A DNA stretch of 64,000 bases from SpSt-28 sp044343155 (GTDB lineage: Archaea; Aenigmatarchaeota; Aenigmatarchaeia; CG10238-14; SpSt-28), in the NCBI GenBank assembly GCA_044343155.1, contig JAVZSS010000001.1, forward strand, positions 13,901 to 77,900, in the 5' to 3' direction. This document shows positions 31,595 to 40,779 of this stretch, in pieces. A program made the position numbers and the translations under genes. How positions within the stretch are numbered: the stretch's first letter is position 1; every line of letters starts with the position of its first letter. Below the pieces are notes generated by a model that saw only the letters and a list, made by a program, of their open reading frames with translations, searched no databases and was not told where the DNA came from.

Positions 31595-32134
31595 ATGCCA
31601 AAAGAAGAATATCTAATAGTATTAGACTTTCTACCGCAGGGAAAACCAATAGATAAAAAGCCGGAGCCTATAGCTCAAGGTATTGGAGAGAGGTATTTTT
31701 CATTATTAGAGGTTGTTATTAAAAAAGGTTGTTTCGTTAAACCCAAAGATAGAATTTATATTGGTAGTGGAAAAAGGGATGTAGTAGAATACATAAAAAG
31801 AAAAATTAAATATGATGACTTAACTAGCATTGCAAAAAATATCTTAGAAGAAGTTATTCATGAAATAGTAGAAAAAGATGAAAAGAGATTTGTGAATATA
31901 ATAAATACAGCTCCACCTTTAAGTGCTAGAATGCACTCTTTAGAGCTCTTACCTGGAATAGGTAAAAAACATTTATTCGCTATACTGCAAGAAAGAAAAA
32001 AGAAACCTTTCGAAAGTTTTGAAGATATTAAAAAAAGGGTTGAAATGATACCAGATCCTAAAAAAATGATAGAAAAAAGAATTTTGTCCGAAATTAAAAA
32101 CGAAGATAGGCATAGACTTTTTGTTTTAGAATAG
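31595..32134 (+). CDS. DUF655 family nucleic acid-binding protein
   Basis: A 179-residue archaeal protein. EYLIVLDFLPQGKP starts an OB-like domain, and LELLPGIGKKHLFAILQERK with PFESFEDIKKRV is a helix-hairpin-helix pair. The function is unproven, but the motifs indicate RNA or DNA binding. The frame is open to a GTG at 31586, but GGTGAT at 31585-31590 is the ribosome site for the ATG at 31595. It closes the L21e-rpoF operon, with tRNA-Gln convergent 5 bases later. Confidence 0.87.
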   Translation: MPKEEYLIVLDFLPQGKPIDKKPEPIAQGIGERYFSLLEVVIKKGCFVKPKDRIYIGSGKRDVVEYIKRKIKYDDLTSIAKNILEEVIHEIVEKDEKRFVNIINTAPPLSARMHSLELLPGIGKKHLFAILQERKKKPFESFEDIKKRVEMIPDPKKMIEKRILSEIKNEDRHRLFVLE

Positions 32135-32139
32135 AATAA

Positions 32140-32253
32140 TAGCCCCGGGCGGATTCGAACCGCCGTCCCCGGGTTTCTTTCTCATCCTAAACCTCAAAGC
32201 TTTAGTCTTTTGAGACCAAAGCCCGGTATCCTTGGCCGCTAGACGACGGGGCT
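32140..32253 (-). tRNA. tRNA-Gln (anticodon TTG) with intron
   Basis: On the minus strand: acceptor AGCCCCG/CGGGGCT with discriminator A (A1-U72 as in archaeal tRNA-Gln), D arm TCTAGCGGCCAAGGA, T loop TTCGAAT. The anticodon stem CCGGG/CCCGG encloses 48 bases. Reading C32-T33-TTG-G37 gives anticodon TTG at 32217-32219, leaving a 41-base intron at 32175-32215 in the canonical position. Confidence 0.92.
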
Positions 32254-32278
32254 ATATATTTAATATAAGCATAAGTTT

Positions 32279-32698
32279 TTAAGAAAATGCAATATGCATT
32301 ATTCCATTTGTTATTCTTCCTATCCTAGATAATTGTTCTGTGGGGTGTGCTCTAGAGTATAAGACTAAACTATATATTCCATCGGAAACATTCCAAATAA
32401 ATGGTATTATAGGTGAAATTACCCCACTTAAATTAGCAACTATTCTTCCGAATCTTATAAATTGGTATGGGAAAAGTTTTTCTTCTTTATACATTTTGTA
32501 AGAAATATATCCATCTATAATCCCCCAAGAAATTAAGAAGGCCTTAATCCAACCAACGAAAGAAATCAAAATCTTTAGAAATAGGCCACATATTAAAATG
32601 AAAGGAAGACTTAAAGAAGAATAAATTCTCTCTTTTAGTTTTTTAATCCTATCAGAATTAAATCTCTCAAAGAGTTTAAAAAAGTTATCAACTATCAT
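32279..32698 (-). CDS. Small membrane protein, unknown
   Basis: A 139-residue protein with a charged N-terminus (DNFFKLFERFNSDRIKKLKER) and about three membrane segments: FILICGLFLKILISFVGWI, IKAFLISWGIID and LSGVISPIIPFIWNV. No conserved catalytic motif is recognised. It is downstream of the presenilin-type protease gene on the same strand (31 bases), so the two may be co-transcribed. Confidence 0.65.
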   Translation of the reverse strand: MIVDNFFKLFERFNSDRIKKLKERIYSSLSLPFILICGLFLKILISFVGWIKAFLISWGIIDGYISYKMYKEEKLFPYQFIRFGRIVANLSGVISPIIPFIWNVSDGIYSLVLYSRAHPTEQLSRIGRITNGIMHIAFS

Positions 32699-32729
32699 CC
32701 AATATCTTAGACTTGAAAATTTAAAAATT

Positions 32730-33548
32730 TTAAATTAGAGATAAATAAACTAGTAAAGTTGGTAAGAATAAGAATGGTAAAGCTGGTAGTGGTTTCCCTT
32801 TCTTTCTTTTTGATACGAAAAAGAATACTAAAAAAATAACTACAGTATTTAGTATTGAAAGAAGCATAGAAACACCAATCCCTTTCTCCAATGAAGATAC
32901 AACACTTAATCCTGGAAGAAAATAGTCTCCTGAGCCTAGGGCTATAACTTTAATTTTCTTTATTTTACCTCTAAAACTAACTTTTCTTATTTTACTTGAT
33001 GGGAAAACGGAGATAAAGGTTGATGGATTTTCGACTAAATTCTCCGCCATATAGACCATATGCTTGGTTAAAAATACAGATAATATATCATAAATAGAAA
33101 GAAGGAAAAACAAAACCAATACTACTTCAAATGACAAAGAAGATCCTATTAAAGCGCTCGCAGAACTTATAGAAAGAAAAATTATAATATTTTTCAACAA
33201 ATAACTCTTCCTAATTTCAGAAATAGCTATTAAAATAAAAGAAAAAAGAAATGATACAAATGCTGGTAAAAAGAAAGAAAATGTGGTTGTTGTTAATAAA
33301 AAAGCTGCTAAGTTTTCTATAATTTTCAAAACAAAAATTCTAGTTCTTATTAACAAAATAACAAGGATTGTAGAAAAAAGAACTATTGAAATGATTAATA
33401 CTACATTTTTATAATCTTTTGGAGATGGGAAAAGTGGCTCAATTTCTCCCCTTAAAATTGCTTCCCTCGTTAGAATTCCTAAGTACATAGAAAAAAACAT
33501 TACTGAAAGAAAAAATAAAGAAACCAAAATTATTTCTTTATCAACCAT
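32730..33548 (-). CDS. Presenilin/signal peptide peptidase-type intramembrane aspartyl protease
   Basis: A 272-residue protein with about nine membrane helices. The two catalytic Asp motifs of GxGD proteases are both present: SIYDILSVF (Asp154) and ALGSGDYFLPG (Asp208), and the C-terminal PAL motif is found in PLPALPFLF (255-257). This is the full active-site set of archaeal presenilin homologues (PSH), which cut membrane helices within the bilayer. Natural substrates in archaea are unknown. The start codon lies 41 bases from that of the divergent 138-residue gene. Confidence 0.9.
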   Translation of the reverse strand: MVDKEIILVSLFFLSVMFFSMYLGILTREAILRGEIEPLFPSPKDYKNVVLIISIVLFSTILVILLIRTRIFVLKIIENLAAFLLTTTTFSFFLPAFVSFLFSFILIAISEIRKSYLLKNIIIFLSISSASALIGSSLSFEVVLVLFFLLSIYDILSVFLTKHMVYMAENLVENPSTFISVFPSSKIRKVSFRGKIKKIKVIALGSGDYFLPGLSVVSSLEKGIGVSMLLSILNTVVIFLVFFFVSKRKKGKPLPALPFLFLPTLLVYLSLI

Positions 33549-33589
33549 TATATTGCTTTAACTTAAATAATTATAAGTTAAATAATAGG

Positions 33590-34006
33590 ATGATATTGGG
33601 ATATACGTTTGAAGAAATTGAAGGAAAAAGAGCTGAGATTTCTGGTAAAGTGGATATAAATTCAACTATAGACATAAAGGATGTAAAAGAAATAGAAATA
33701 GAAATAGGAGAAAAGAAAAAAGTTGTTGAAATAAGTTTTGAATTTAAAGTTGAATATAAACCATCTGATGGAAAAATAACATTTAAAGGAAATATTCTAT
33801 ATTATTCAAAAAATAATAAAGAAGTTATAAAAGAGTGGGAAAAAAATAGAAGATTGCCTGAAGATATAGATATTGAAGTAAAGAACTTCCTATTGAAAAA
33901 ATGTCTTACTTTTGCTTTAAGTATAGCTGAAGAAATAAGAATGCCTTCACCAATACCATTTCCAATGATTGTTAAAAAGAAAGAAGATAAAAGCTATATT
34001 GGATAA
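33590..34006 (+). CDS. Conserved archaeal protein of unknown function
   Basis: A 138-residue alpha/beta protein resembling a conserved archaeal hypothetical family (start GYTFEEIEGKRAE, then FEFKVEYKPSDGKITFKGNI, and a Pro-rich end RMPSPIPFPMIVKKK). The curved beta-sheet pattern followed by helices recalls SecB-like folds, but this is only an impression. No signal or membrane segment. It lies 3 bases before the VTT-domain gene. Confidence 0.65.
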   Translation: MILGYTFEEIEGKRAEISGKVDINSTIDIKDVKEIEIEIGEKKKVVEISFEFKVEYKPSDGKITFKGNILYYSKNNKEVIKEWEKNRRLPEDIDIEVKNFLLKKCLTFALSIAEEIRMPSPIPFPMIVKKKEDKSYIG

Positions 34007-34009
34007 AAG

Positions 34010-34483
34010 ATGATTTTTATGCTTAACATTATTAAAACACTTGGATATTTTGGTATTTTTTTAATTAGTTTAATTTCTACCTCTACTATTTTTTTACCAT
34101 TCCCACTTTACTTGTTAATAACGACAGCAACAGCCTTAGGAATGAACCCAATTTTAGTTTCTGTTGTTTCCGCTTTAGGAATGAGTTTAGGTGAATTTAC
34201 TAGCTATTTTATTGGATTGGGAAGCAGGTCGATAATTGAAAAAAAGCATAAAAAGACTATTAAAATTTTTGAAAATTTTTTCAAAAAGTATGGAATTGCT
34301 GCCGTAAGTATATTTGCTTTTCTTCCTTTTCCTTTCGATGTAATAGGAATTATGGCCGGTATAGGAAAACAAGATATAAAAAAATTCTTCATAGCGACTT
34401 TTATAGGAAAATTCTTTAAAGCTCTCTTTCTTTCCTATGCGGGATACTTAATGTCTAAGATATTGTGGCAATTTTATTTTTAA
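34010..34483 (+). CDS. VTT-domain (DedA/YqaA-like) membrane protein
   Basis: A 157-residue integral membrane protein with the VTT plan: a re-entrant stretch around SALGMSLGEFTSYFIGLG, then a basic loop, KKYGIAAVSIFAFLPFPFDV and IGIMAGIGKQDIKKFFIATFIGK. Family members act in lipid scrambling or transport. The ATG at 34010 is used; ATG 34019 is possible. It is followed 20 bases later by the GH57 gene. Confidence 0.82.
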   Translation: MIFMLNIIKTLGYFGIFLISLISTSTIFLPFPLYLLITTATALGMNPILVSVVSALGMSLGEFTSYFIGLGSRSIIEKKHKKTIKIFENFFKKYGIAAVSIFAFLPFPFDVIGIMAGIGKQDIKKFFIATFIGKFFKALFLSYAGYLMSKILWQFYF

Positions 34484-34503
34484 TATAATTGACAAATATT
34501 TTT

Positions 34504-35766
34504 ATGCCATCCATAACATTTTGTTTTCAAGTACATCAACCAATAAGAATTACAAATTTTCAATCCAATGGTTTCTTAAAGAATTCCGACCTTTATCAAG
34601 CCTATTTTAACCATGGCTTAAACAAATGGATTTTTGAGAGAGTAGCAAATAAATGTTATTTACCAACAAATAGGATATTATTAGAAATTTTGGATAATTT
34701 AAAGCATGAAAAGAAAAAGTTTAAGATTGCTTTTAGCTTGACAGGCACTTTTGTTGAAAGCGCAGAAAAATATAATAAGGACGTTTTATCAACTTTTAAA
34801 CAATTAGCAGAAAAATCTGAAGTTGAATTTTTAGGCGAAACATACTATCATTCTTTAGCTAGTTTATATGATAGTGAAGACGAATTTATAGAACAAATTG
34901 AAATGCACAAACAAATGCTTAAAGATTATTTTGGAATTACTCCAAAAGTTTTTGTTAATACTGAAATGATTTACAATAATAGAATAGCTAAAATAGTAGA
35001 AAACTTAGGATTTAAAGCAATTTATACGGAAGGTGCAGAAAGAATACTAGAGTGGAGAAGTCCAAACTATGTTTACGTTAGAAAGTACTGCTTTCCGGAT
35101 GATCCCCCTCCAAATAAGAGAATAAGAGTTTTGCTTAGAAATTATAGATTAAGTGATGATATTGGATATAGATTTTCTGCTAGAAATTGGGATCAGTGGC
35201 CCCTAACTGCTGAAAAATATACCGCTTGGCTTAGTGCAACTCCAGGGCAAGTAATAAATATTTTTATGGATTACGAAACCTTTGGAGAACATCAGCCAGA
35301 AGATAGTGGAATATTTTGGTTTTTAAAGGCTTTACCATATATGATACTAAAAGATCCTAACCTAGAGGTTTTAAAACCAAGTGAAATTATAGAAAAATAT
35401 CAACCAATTGGGGAGATAGATGTTTTTGAATTTTCTACAGTTTCTTGGGCCGATATGGAAAGAGACGTTTCCGCATGGCTGGGAAATAAAATGCAACAAA
35501 TTTCTTTTAACGAGATAAAAAATTTAGAAAAGCTAGTAAAGCAAGCAAAAAATCCTGATTTGATTAAGATTTGGCGATTATTACAACAAAGTGACCATTA
35601 TTACTACATTTGCAATAAATGGTGGAGTGATGGAGATGTACACAAATATTTTAGCATTTTTGGTACTCCTGAAGAAGCTTTTGCTAATTTCATGAATATT
35701 ATTTCAGATTTTAAAACAAGAATTTTAATAGAGGTAGAAAAAAATAAGGAGGGTTTAAATAAATGA
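34504..35766 (+). CDS. GH57 glycoside hydrolase (alpha-amylase/amylopullulanase type)
   Basis: A 420-residue family 57 protein. MPSITFCFQVHQPIR has the family His-Gln-Pro motif; FVNTEMIYNN holds the catalytic Glu region, and FMDYETFGEHQ the catalytic Asp. No signal peptide, so it works on internal alpha-glucan. The frame is open to a TTG at 34489, but ATG 34504 gives the family start. It heads an ATGA-coupled operon with a PfkB kinase, aldolase and TIM, linking glucan breakdown to glycolysis. Confidence 0.9.
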   Translation: MPSITFCFQVHQPIRITNFQSNGFLKNSDLYQAYFNHGLNKWIFERVANKCYLPTNRILLEILDNLKHEKKKFKIAFSLTGTFVESAEKYNKDVLSTFKQLAEKSEVEFLGETYYHSLASLYDSEDEFIEQIEMHKQMLKDYFGITPKVFVNTEMIYNNRIAKIVENLGFKAIYTEGAERILEWRSPNYVYVRKYCFPDDPPPNKRIRVLLRNYRLSDDIGYRFSARNWDQWPLTAEKYTAWLSATPGQVINIFMDYETFGEHQPEDSGIFWFLKALPYMILKDPNLEVLKPSEIIEKYQPIGEIDVFEFSTVSWADMERDVSAWLGNKMQQISFNEIKNLEKLVKQAKNPDLIKIWRLLQQSDHYYYICNKWWSDGDVHKYFSIFGTPEEAFANFMNIISDFKTRILIEVEKNKEGLNK

Positions 35767-36698
35767 AAGCAATAGTCGCTGGCTCTCTTGTAATGGATAT
35801 TGTCATATATCCAACAAAAGATTTTAAACTCGTAAAAGATTTTATTGCAATTCCTTTTGACCATAAAATTCAAGTAAGTAAGATTTTTATTGAAGCTGGT
35901 GGTTCTGGTTATAATGTTGCTTCTACACTTACTAATTTTGGAAACAAAGTAGATTTGTTTGGTGCCGTAGGAAAAGATACATATGGCCAAATAATATTGA
36001 AATCCATGAAAAAAAATAAAATTAGTTTAGATTGTATAAAAACTATAACAAATGACCTCACAGGTTTTTCTTTAATATTTTTATATGAAGGAGAAAAAAC
36101 GATTGTAACCTATAGAGGTGCTAACAACCACCTTTCTGAAGAAGATTTAATCGAAAGCAAATTTAGAAATAGCAATATATTTATATTTACAAGTATGGTA
36201 AGCAATCAAAATGTGAAATTTATAGACAAAGCAATATCTATAAGCAAAAAGTATGGACTTAAGATATTTTGCAATCCGAGTATTGCCATGGTTGAATATC
36301 AAAAAGAAAAATTAAAAGAATTCATAAAAAATTGTGATTTTGTTATAATGAATAAAAAAGAAGCGTTAAAATTAACTAAAACAAATAACTTGAAAGCTTC
36401 TATTTCTAAGTTAAAAAAGATGTGTAATGGAATACCTATAATAACTGCAGGTAAACTTGGTTGTTTTGCTTATGATAAAAAAATAAAAAATTTTAGAGCT
36501 TATGATGTTGAAGTTATAGACACCACAGGAGCCGGAGACACCTTTACTGGAGCATTTATTCATACATTTTATCTAACAGAAGATTTAGAATATTCATTAA
36601 GATTTGCCAATGCTGCAGCTGCTATAAAAATAAGTAGTCATAACAGAAAAATTCCTAGCGAAAAAGAGGTTGTAAAATTTATGGAGGAAAAATCATGA
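35763..36698 (+). CDS. PfkB-family sugar kinase, candidate phosphofructokinase
   Basis: A 311-residue ribokinase-fold kinase. GGSGYNVASTLTNFG is the N-terminal sugar-binding signature and DTTGAGDTFTGAFI the anion hole with the catalytic Asp. PfkB members phosphorylate fructose-6-phosphate, ribose, nucleosides and others. Position between GH57 and fructose-bisphosphate aldolase, with ATGA overlaps on both sides, points to the 6-phosphofructokinase step, but this is inferred from context. It is not the ADP-dependent kinase type. Confidence 0.85.
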   Translation: MKAIVAGSLVMDIVIYPTKDFKLVKDFIAIPFDHKIQVSKIFIEAGGSGYNVASTLTNFGNKVDLFGAVGKDTYGQIILKSMKKNKISLDCIKTITNDLTGFSLIFLYEGEKTIVTYRGANNHLSEEDLIESKFRNSNIFIFTSMVSNQNVKFIDKAISISKKYGLKIFCNPSIAMVEYQKEKLKEFIKNCDFVIMNKKEALKLTKTNNLKASISKLKKMCNGIPIITAGKLGCFAYDKKIKNFRAYDVEVIDTTGAGDTFTGAFIHTFYLTEDLEYSLRFANAAAAIKISSHNRKIPSEKEVVKFMEEKS

Positions 36699-37465
36699 TA
36701 TTTTCATCTAAAGAAAAAAATTTAAAAAAAGTCTTAAAAGATGGAAAAGCCTTAATATTGGCATTTGACCATGCTGTAGAGCATGGACCACAAGAATATG
36801 AAGGAGTTGATCTTTCTCCTCAAAGAATAGGAAAAATTGCATATGAAGGTAAGGTTGATGGTTTAATAGTTCATATTGGGGTTGCAAAAATTGTGAAAAA
36901 ATTATATCCAAAGGTACCTCTAATAATAAAGCTAACCGCAAGAAATGAATTATTAGATAGTAGAATTCAGTTACAAGAAATTGTGACTAAAGTCAAGGAA
37001 GCAAAAAATGTTGGGGCTGTTGGAGTAGCTTATACAATTTATTTTGGATCTGATTTTGAAAATCAAATGATTAGAACATTTTCTGAAATAAAAGAAGAAG
37101 CCAATAAATATAAAATGCCAATATTCGGTTTTGCTTATCCTCGAAGTAATAAATTTAAATCGAAGTATGATCCTATTGCTGTTAGGTATGCTGCTAGAGT
37201 TGGTGCTGAAATAGGATTCGATGTTGTTAAAACATATTACACTGGTGATAAAGAAAGTTTTTCCAAGGTTGTTAAAGATTGCTTTGTTCCAATATTAGTT
37301 GCAGGCGGTCCAAAAATAGAAGAGGAAAGGGAATTTATAAAAATTGTAGAAGATGTGATGAGTGTTGGTGCTGCTGGTATTGCTGTAGGTAGAAACGTTT
37401 GGGAAAGAAATGACGAAGAAGCTCTAAAGATATTAGAAGATTTAAGGAGGATAATCCACAAATGA
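36695..37465 (+). CDS. Fructose-bisphosphate aldolase, archaeal class I (DhnA type)
   Basis: A 256-residue TIM-barrel aldolase. AFDHAVEHGP near the start, FGFAYPRSNK, and the Schiff-base Lys179 in FDVVKTYYTG are diagnostic. AGGPKIEEE and AAGIAVGRNVWE form the phosphate-binding end of the barrel. It cleaves fructose-1,6-bisphosphate to triose phosphates. ATGA-coupled to the kinase before it and the triosephosphate isomerase after it. Confidence 0.93.
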   Translation: MIFSSKEKNLKKVLKDGKALILAFDHAVEHGPQEYEGVDLSPQRIGKIAYEGKVDGLIVHIGVAKIVKKLYPKVPLIIKLTARNELLDSRIQLQEIVTKVKEAKNVGAVGVAYTIYFGSDFENQMIRTFSEIKEEANKYKMPIFGFAYPRSNKFKSKYDPIAVRYAARVGAEIGFDVVKTYYTGDKESFSKVVKDCFVPILVAGGPKIEEEREFIKIVEDVMSVGAAGIAVGRNVWERNDEEALKILEDLRRIIHK

Positions 37466-38118
37466 TAATAATTAATTTTAAAAATTATAAAGAGGCCTTA
37501 GGAAAAAATGCCTTGAAAATTTGTAGAATTATTGAAGATGTTTGCAAAAAAAGTAGAATTAAAATTTTTGTAGCTCCGCAATATACAGACATTCCATTAA
37601 TTTCTAGAAATTTCTCTTTTCCTGTATTAGCTCAGCATGTAGATGATGTTGAAGAAGGAAAATTTACAGGAAGTGTGTCAATTTTTTCTTTAAAAGAATA
37701 TAATGTATTTGGTTCTCTTTTAAACCACTCCGAAAGAAAAATATCTATAGAAAAAATCAAAAGAACTATAAAATTGGCTAAAAAAAATAATCTTAAAATA
37801 TTCGCTCTTGCATCATCACTAAAAGAAGCTAAAGAAATTTTAAAGTTTAAGCCATATTCTTTGGCATATGAACCACCAGAATTAATAGGAACCGGTAGAG
37901 CTGTTTCAAAAGAAAAACCAGATATTCTAAAAAAATTTGTTGATTTGACAAAAAACAAAAAAGTTATTAAGCTTGCTGGAGCTGGCATTTCTAATGAAGA
38001 GGATGTTAAAAAGGCGTTAGAAATTGGATGTGATGGTGTTCTAATATCATCAGCTTTTGTTTTTTCTAAAAATAAAAAAGAATTCTTAGAAAAGGTTATT
38101 TCCGCTTTTTATAGATAG
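37462..38118 (+). CDS. tpiA: Triosephosphate isomerase, archaeal type
   Basis: A 218-residue TIM of the short archaeal class. Asn5/Lys7 lie in INFKNYKE, catalytic His89 in LNHSERK and Glu137 in LAYEPPELIGTG; the phosphate loop is GAGISNEEDV. It interconverts the two triose phosphates made by the aldolase encoded directly upstream, with which it overlaps by ATGA. Confidence 0.95.
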   Translation: MIIINFKNYKEALGKNALKICRIIEDVCKKSRIKIFVAPQYTDIPLISRNFSFPVLAQHVDDVEEGKFTGSVSIFSLKEYNVFGSLLNHSERKISIEKIKRTIKLAKKNNLKIFALASSLKEAKEILKFKPYSLAYEPPELIGTGRAVSKEKPDILKKFVDLTKNKKVIKLAGAGISNEEDVKKALEIGCDGVLISSAFVFSKNKKEFLEKVISAFYR

Positions 38119-38153
38119 TCTCAATATTTTAAAATTTCAAAAAAATAAACATA

Positions 38154-39296
38154 ATGGATAAAGAAGAAATAATAAAATTAGTTGAAAAAGAACCTACAGA
38201 AGAAATATTAACAAAAGAAAGATTGGCACAATATTTAGATGAAAAAAGAAAGATTAATCATTACATAGGCTTTGAAATTTCTGGCTTTGTTCATCTTGGA
38301 ACTGGAATAATTTGCATGAGTAAAGTTGCAGATTTTCAAAAAGCAGGAATAAACACTACCATATTTTTAGCTGATTTTCATTCTTGGATAAATAAAAAGT
38401 TGGGTGGTGATTTATCTACAATAAAAAAAGTCGCAGGTGGGTATTTCAAAGAAGCATTAAAGATTTCTTTAAAAATTGTTGGTGGTGACCCAGATAAATC
38501 TAAATTTGTTTTAGGCTCAGATCATTATAAAGAGGTTGGTTTAGAATACTTTGAAACTGTGTTAAAAGTTTCTATGAATACTAATTTGTCTAGAATTAAA
38601 AGGTCACTAACAATTATGGGAAGAAAAGAAAGCGATTCTATAGATTTTGCCCAACTTATTTATCCGCCTATGCAAGTTGCAGATATTTTTTCTTTGAAAG
38701 TAAACTTAGCTCACGGTGGTATGGACCAAAGAAAAGCACACGTAATAGCAATAGATGTGGGTGAAAAAGTTTCTGGCTACAAACCTATTGCTGTTCATCA
38801 TCATTTACTAATTGGAATGCAAATAGATGAAAAAATTAGAGAAAATATTTTATCTGCTAAAAAAGAAGGAAAGAGAGAACTTTTTGAAGAAAGTATAATA
38901 GATATAAAAATGTCGAAATCTAAGCCTGAAAGTGCAATTTTTATACATGATTCAGAGGAAGAAATAAAGAGAAAAATAAGTAAAGCTTTTTGTCCTCCAA
39001 AAGAAATAGAACTAAATCCAGTAATAGATATTGTTAGATATGTAATATTTCCTTGGATTTCTAGATTAGAAAAAAAATTCGAAATAGAAAATCTTAAAAG
39101 TGGAAAAATAAAAGAATATAGTAGTTTATCTGAATTAATAGATGATTATAAAAATGGTAATATTCATCCTCTAGATTTGAAAAACTCTACAACTAATTAC
39201 CTAATAGAAATGCTTAAACCTGCTAGAGATTATTTCTTGTACGGAAGTGGGAAATCATATTTAGAAGAAATTCAAAATCTAAAAATAACTAGATAG
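38154..39296 (+). CDS. tyrS: Tyrosyl-tRNA synthetase
   Basis: A 380-residue class I aminoacyl-tRNA synthetase of the archaeal/eukaryotic TyrRS type. HYIGFEISGFVHLGTG is the HIGH-type signature region, FAQLIYPPMQVADIF and HGGMDQRKAH form the tyrosine pocket, and IKMSKSKPES is the KMSKS loop. The C-terminal short helical domain binds the anticodon. The 3' end overlaps the convergent pgk gene by 8 bases. Confidence 0.95.
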   Translation: MDKEEIIKLVEKEPTEEILTKERLAQYLDEKRKINHYIGFEISGFVHLGTGIICMSKVADFQKAGINTTIFLADFHSWINKKLGGDLSTIKKVAGGYFKEALKISLKIVGGDPDKSKFVLGSDHYKEVGLEYFETVLKVSMNTNLSRIKRSLTIMGRKESDSIDFAQLIYPPMQVADIFSLKVNLAHGGMDQRKAHVIAIDVGEKVSGYKPIAVHHHLLIGMQIDEKIRENILSAKKEGKRELFEESIIDIKMSKSKPESAIFIHDSEEEIKRKISKAFCPPKEIELNPVIDIVRYVIFPWISRLEKKFEIENLKSGKIKEYSSLSELIDDYKNGNIHPLDLKNSTTNYLIEMLKPARDYFLYGSGKSYLEEIQNLKITR

Positions 39297-40590
39297 TTTT
39301 ACTGACAAATTTTTTATAAGAAGTTTCTAAAGCCTTTATTCCTGGTAACTCTCCTTTAGATAAATAATCTATTAAAGCCCCTCCAGCTAAACTAACATAA
39401 GAAAATTTGTTTTCAGGTATTCCAAATAGTTCTAATGCAGTTGATGTATCTCCTCCGCCAATTAAAGAAAATGTTTTTAATTCTGCTATCTTTTCTAAAA
39501 TTTCTCTAGTTGATTTTGCAAATGGTGCTTTTTCGTACATTCCCAAAGGACCTTTAACAATTATATATTTTGAGGAAGATAAAATTTCCTTAAATTTTTC
39601 AACAGTCTTTTTTCCAACATCTAAAATCAAACCAGAAGATGGTATACTATTAACATCGTATTCAACTCTTTCTCCATTTTCTTCAATAGCAACATCTTCA
39701 GGAATTACTATCTGTTTTTTTCTTTCTTTTAACAACTCTTTTGCCCTATCTAAAAGATTTAAATATCCTAACTTTTCCAAAACTTTCAAATTATCTTGAT
39801 TTATATCAATTCCACTAGCATACAAAAATAGATTTCCAATTAAACCACCAAGTAAAACTTTCTTCATTTCTATTCCTTTTTGGCTTAAAATTCTTTCCAT
39901 AACTTTTAAACAATCATCGACTTTTGCTCCACCTAAAACAAAAGTGTCCCATTTTAGTTGAAATCTTGGTAAGTCGTGAACATAAATGTTTCCTACAATT
40001 TTAAAATTGTCTCCTAGTGAAAAAAACGCCTTGCTTATTGATTTTAACTCTTTCTCCATAACTCTTCCAGCTATAGATGGTAAAACCGTAGAAAAACCTA
40101 CTATACTTGCATGTGCCCTATGAGAAGCTGAAAAACCGTCCAATATAAAATAATCAGCAAATGGATATAATTCTCTAACTATTGTTGAATTAGCGTGTTC
40201 CTCTATGCTTTTTTCCTTAGTTTCATCATCTAAAAATCTAACATTATCTAACAAGATTGCTTCTCCTTCCTTAAGATTTTTAATCTTACTTTTAGCTTTT
40301 TCTCCAACTACATCATTAACAAACTCTATTTTTTTATCCAAGTATTTATTTAGAAGATCAGCATGTTTATCTAGGCTTATAAAATCTTCATCTCCCTTTC
40401 TACCTTGATGTGCTAAGACAACAACTTTTGCTCTTCTATCTTGAAGCTCTTTTATAGTTTTTGCATGAGCTTTAATTCTTGGAGAATCTATCAATCTTTT
40501 TGAATCTGAATCATAAGGAGAATTTATATCAACTCTAATCAAAACTGTTTTTCCGCTAAAATCAAAGCAATCCATAGTAAAGAAATTCAT
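39289..40590 (-). CDS. pgk: Phosphoglycerate kinase
   Basis: A 433-residue archaeal PGK. MNFFTMDCFDFSGKTVLIRV followed by DINSP, LAHQGRKGD, DGFSASHRAHASIVGF, VLGGAKVDDCL, VKGPLGMYEKAPFA and GGGDTSTALE are the family blocks for 3-phosphoglycerate and nucleotide binding. The frame is open to 40632, within 3 bases of tRNA-Ser, but ATG 40590 matches archaeal PGK starts; the sequence above it (TTATAAAG, TTATTTTAAAC) looks like promoter. It makes ATP in lower glycolysis. Confidence 0.93.
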   Translation of the reverse strand: MNFFTMDCFDFSGKTVLIRVDINSPYDSDSKRLIDSPRIKAHAKTIKELQDRRAKVVVLAHQGRKGDEDFISLDKHADLLNKYLDKKIEFVNDVVGEKAKSKIKNLKEGEAILLDNVRFLDDETKEKSIEEHANSTIVRELYPFADYFILDGFSASHRAHASIVGFSTVLPSIAGRVMEKELKSISKAFFSLGDNFKIVGNIYVHDLPRFQLKWDTFVLGGAKVDDCLKVMERILSQKGIEMKKVLLGGLIGNLFLYASGIDINQDNLKVLEKLGYLNLLDRAKELLKERKKQIVIPEDVAIEENGERVEYDVNSIPSSGLILDVGKKTVEKFKEILSSSKYIIVKGPLGMYEKAPFAKSTREILEKIAELKTFSLIGGGDTSTALELFGIPENKFSYVSLAGGALIDYLSKGELPGIKALETSYKKFVSKTI

Positions 40591-40634
40591 TAAAAATTTT
40601 TGTTTAAAATAATTAAAAATCTTTATAATCATAT

Positions 40635-40746
40635 GCTGGGGTCGCCTAACCAGGTAGGGCGCCGGTCTTGAGTTATCAAGATCTGATGAAAATGAAGAAA
40701 ACCGGTGGGCTTAACGCCCGTGTGGGTTCAAATCCCACCCCCAGCG
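40635..40746 (+). tRNA. tRNA-Ser (anticodon TGA) with intron
   Basis: Acceptor GCTGGGG/CCCCAGC and D arm are identical to tRNA-Ser(CGA) at 7362; discriminator G. The anticodon stem CCGGT/ACCGG encloses 34 bases. C32-T33-TGA-G37 puts the anticodon at 40669-40671 and leaves a 27-base intron at 40673-40699. A long variable arm (GGGC/GCCC) confirms class II. The T loop reads TTCAAAT. Confidence 0.93.
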
Positions 40747-40779
40747 ATATGTTTTTAAATCTATAAATCTTTACGATTT

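Noticed and set aside
36708..36941. Leftward frame inside the aldolase gene
   Set aside because: Antisense to a clearly conserved enzyme; the translation is Leu/Phe/Gln-rich with no motif.
40673..40699. C/D box guide RNA inside the tRNA-Ser(TGA) intron (TGATGA present)
   Set aside because: The intron is 27 bases, too short for paired C/D and C'/D' boxes, and no downstream CTGA box is present.
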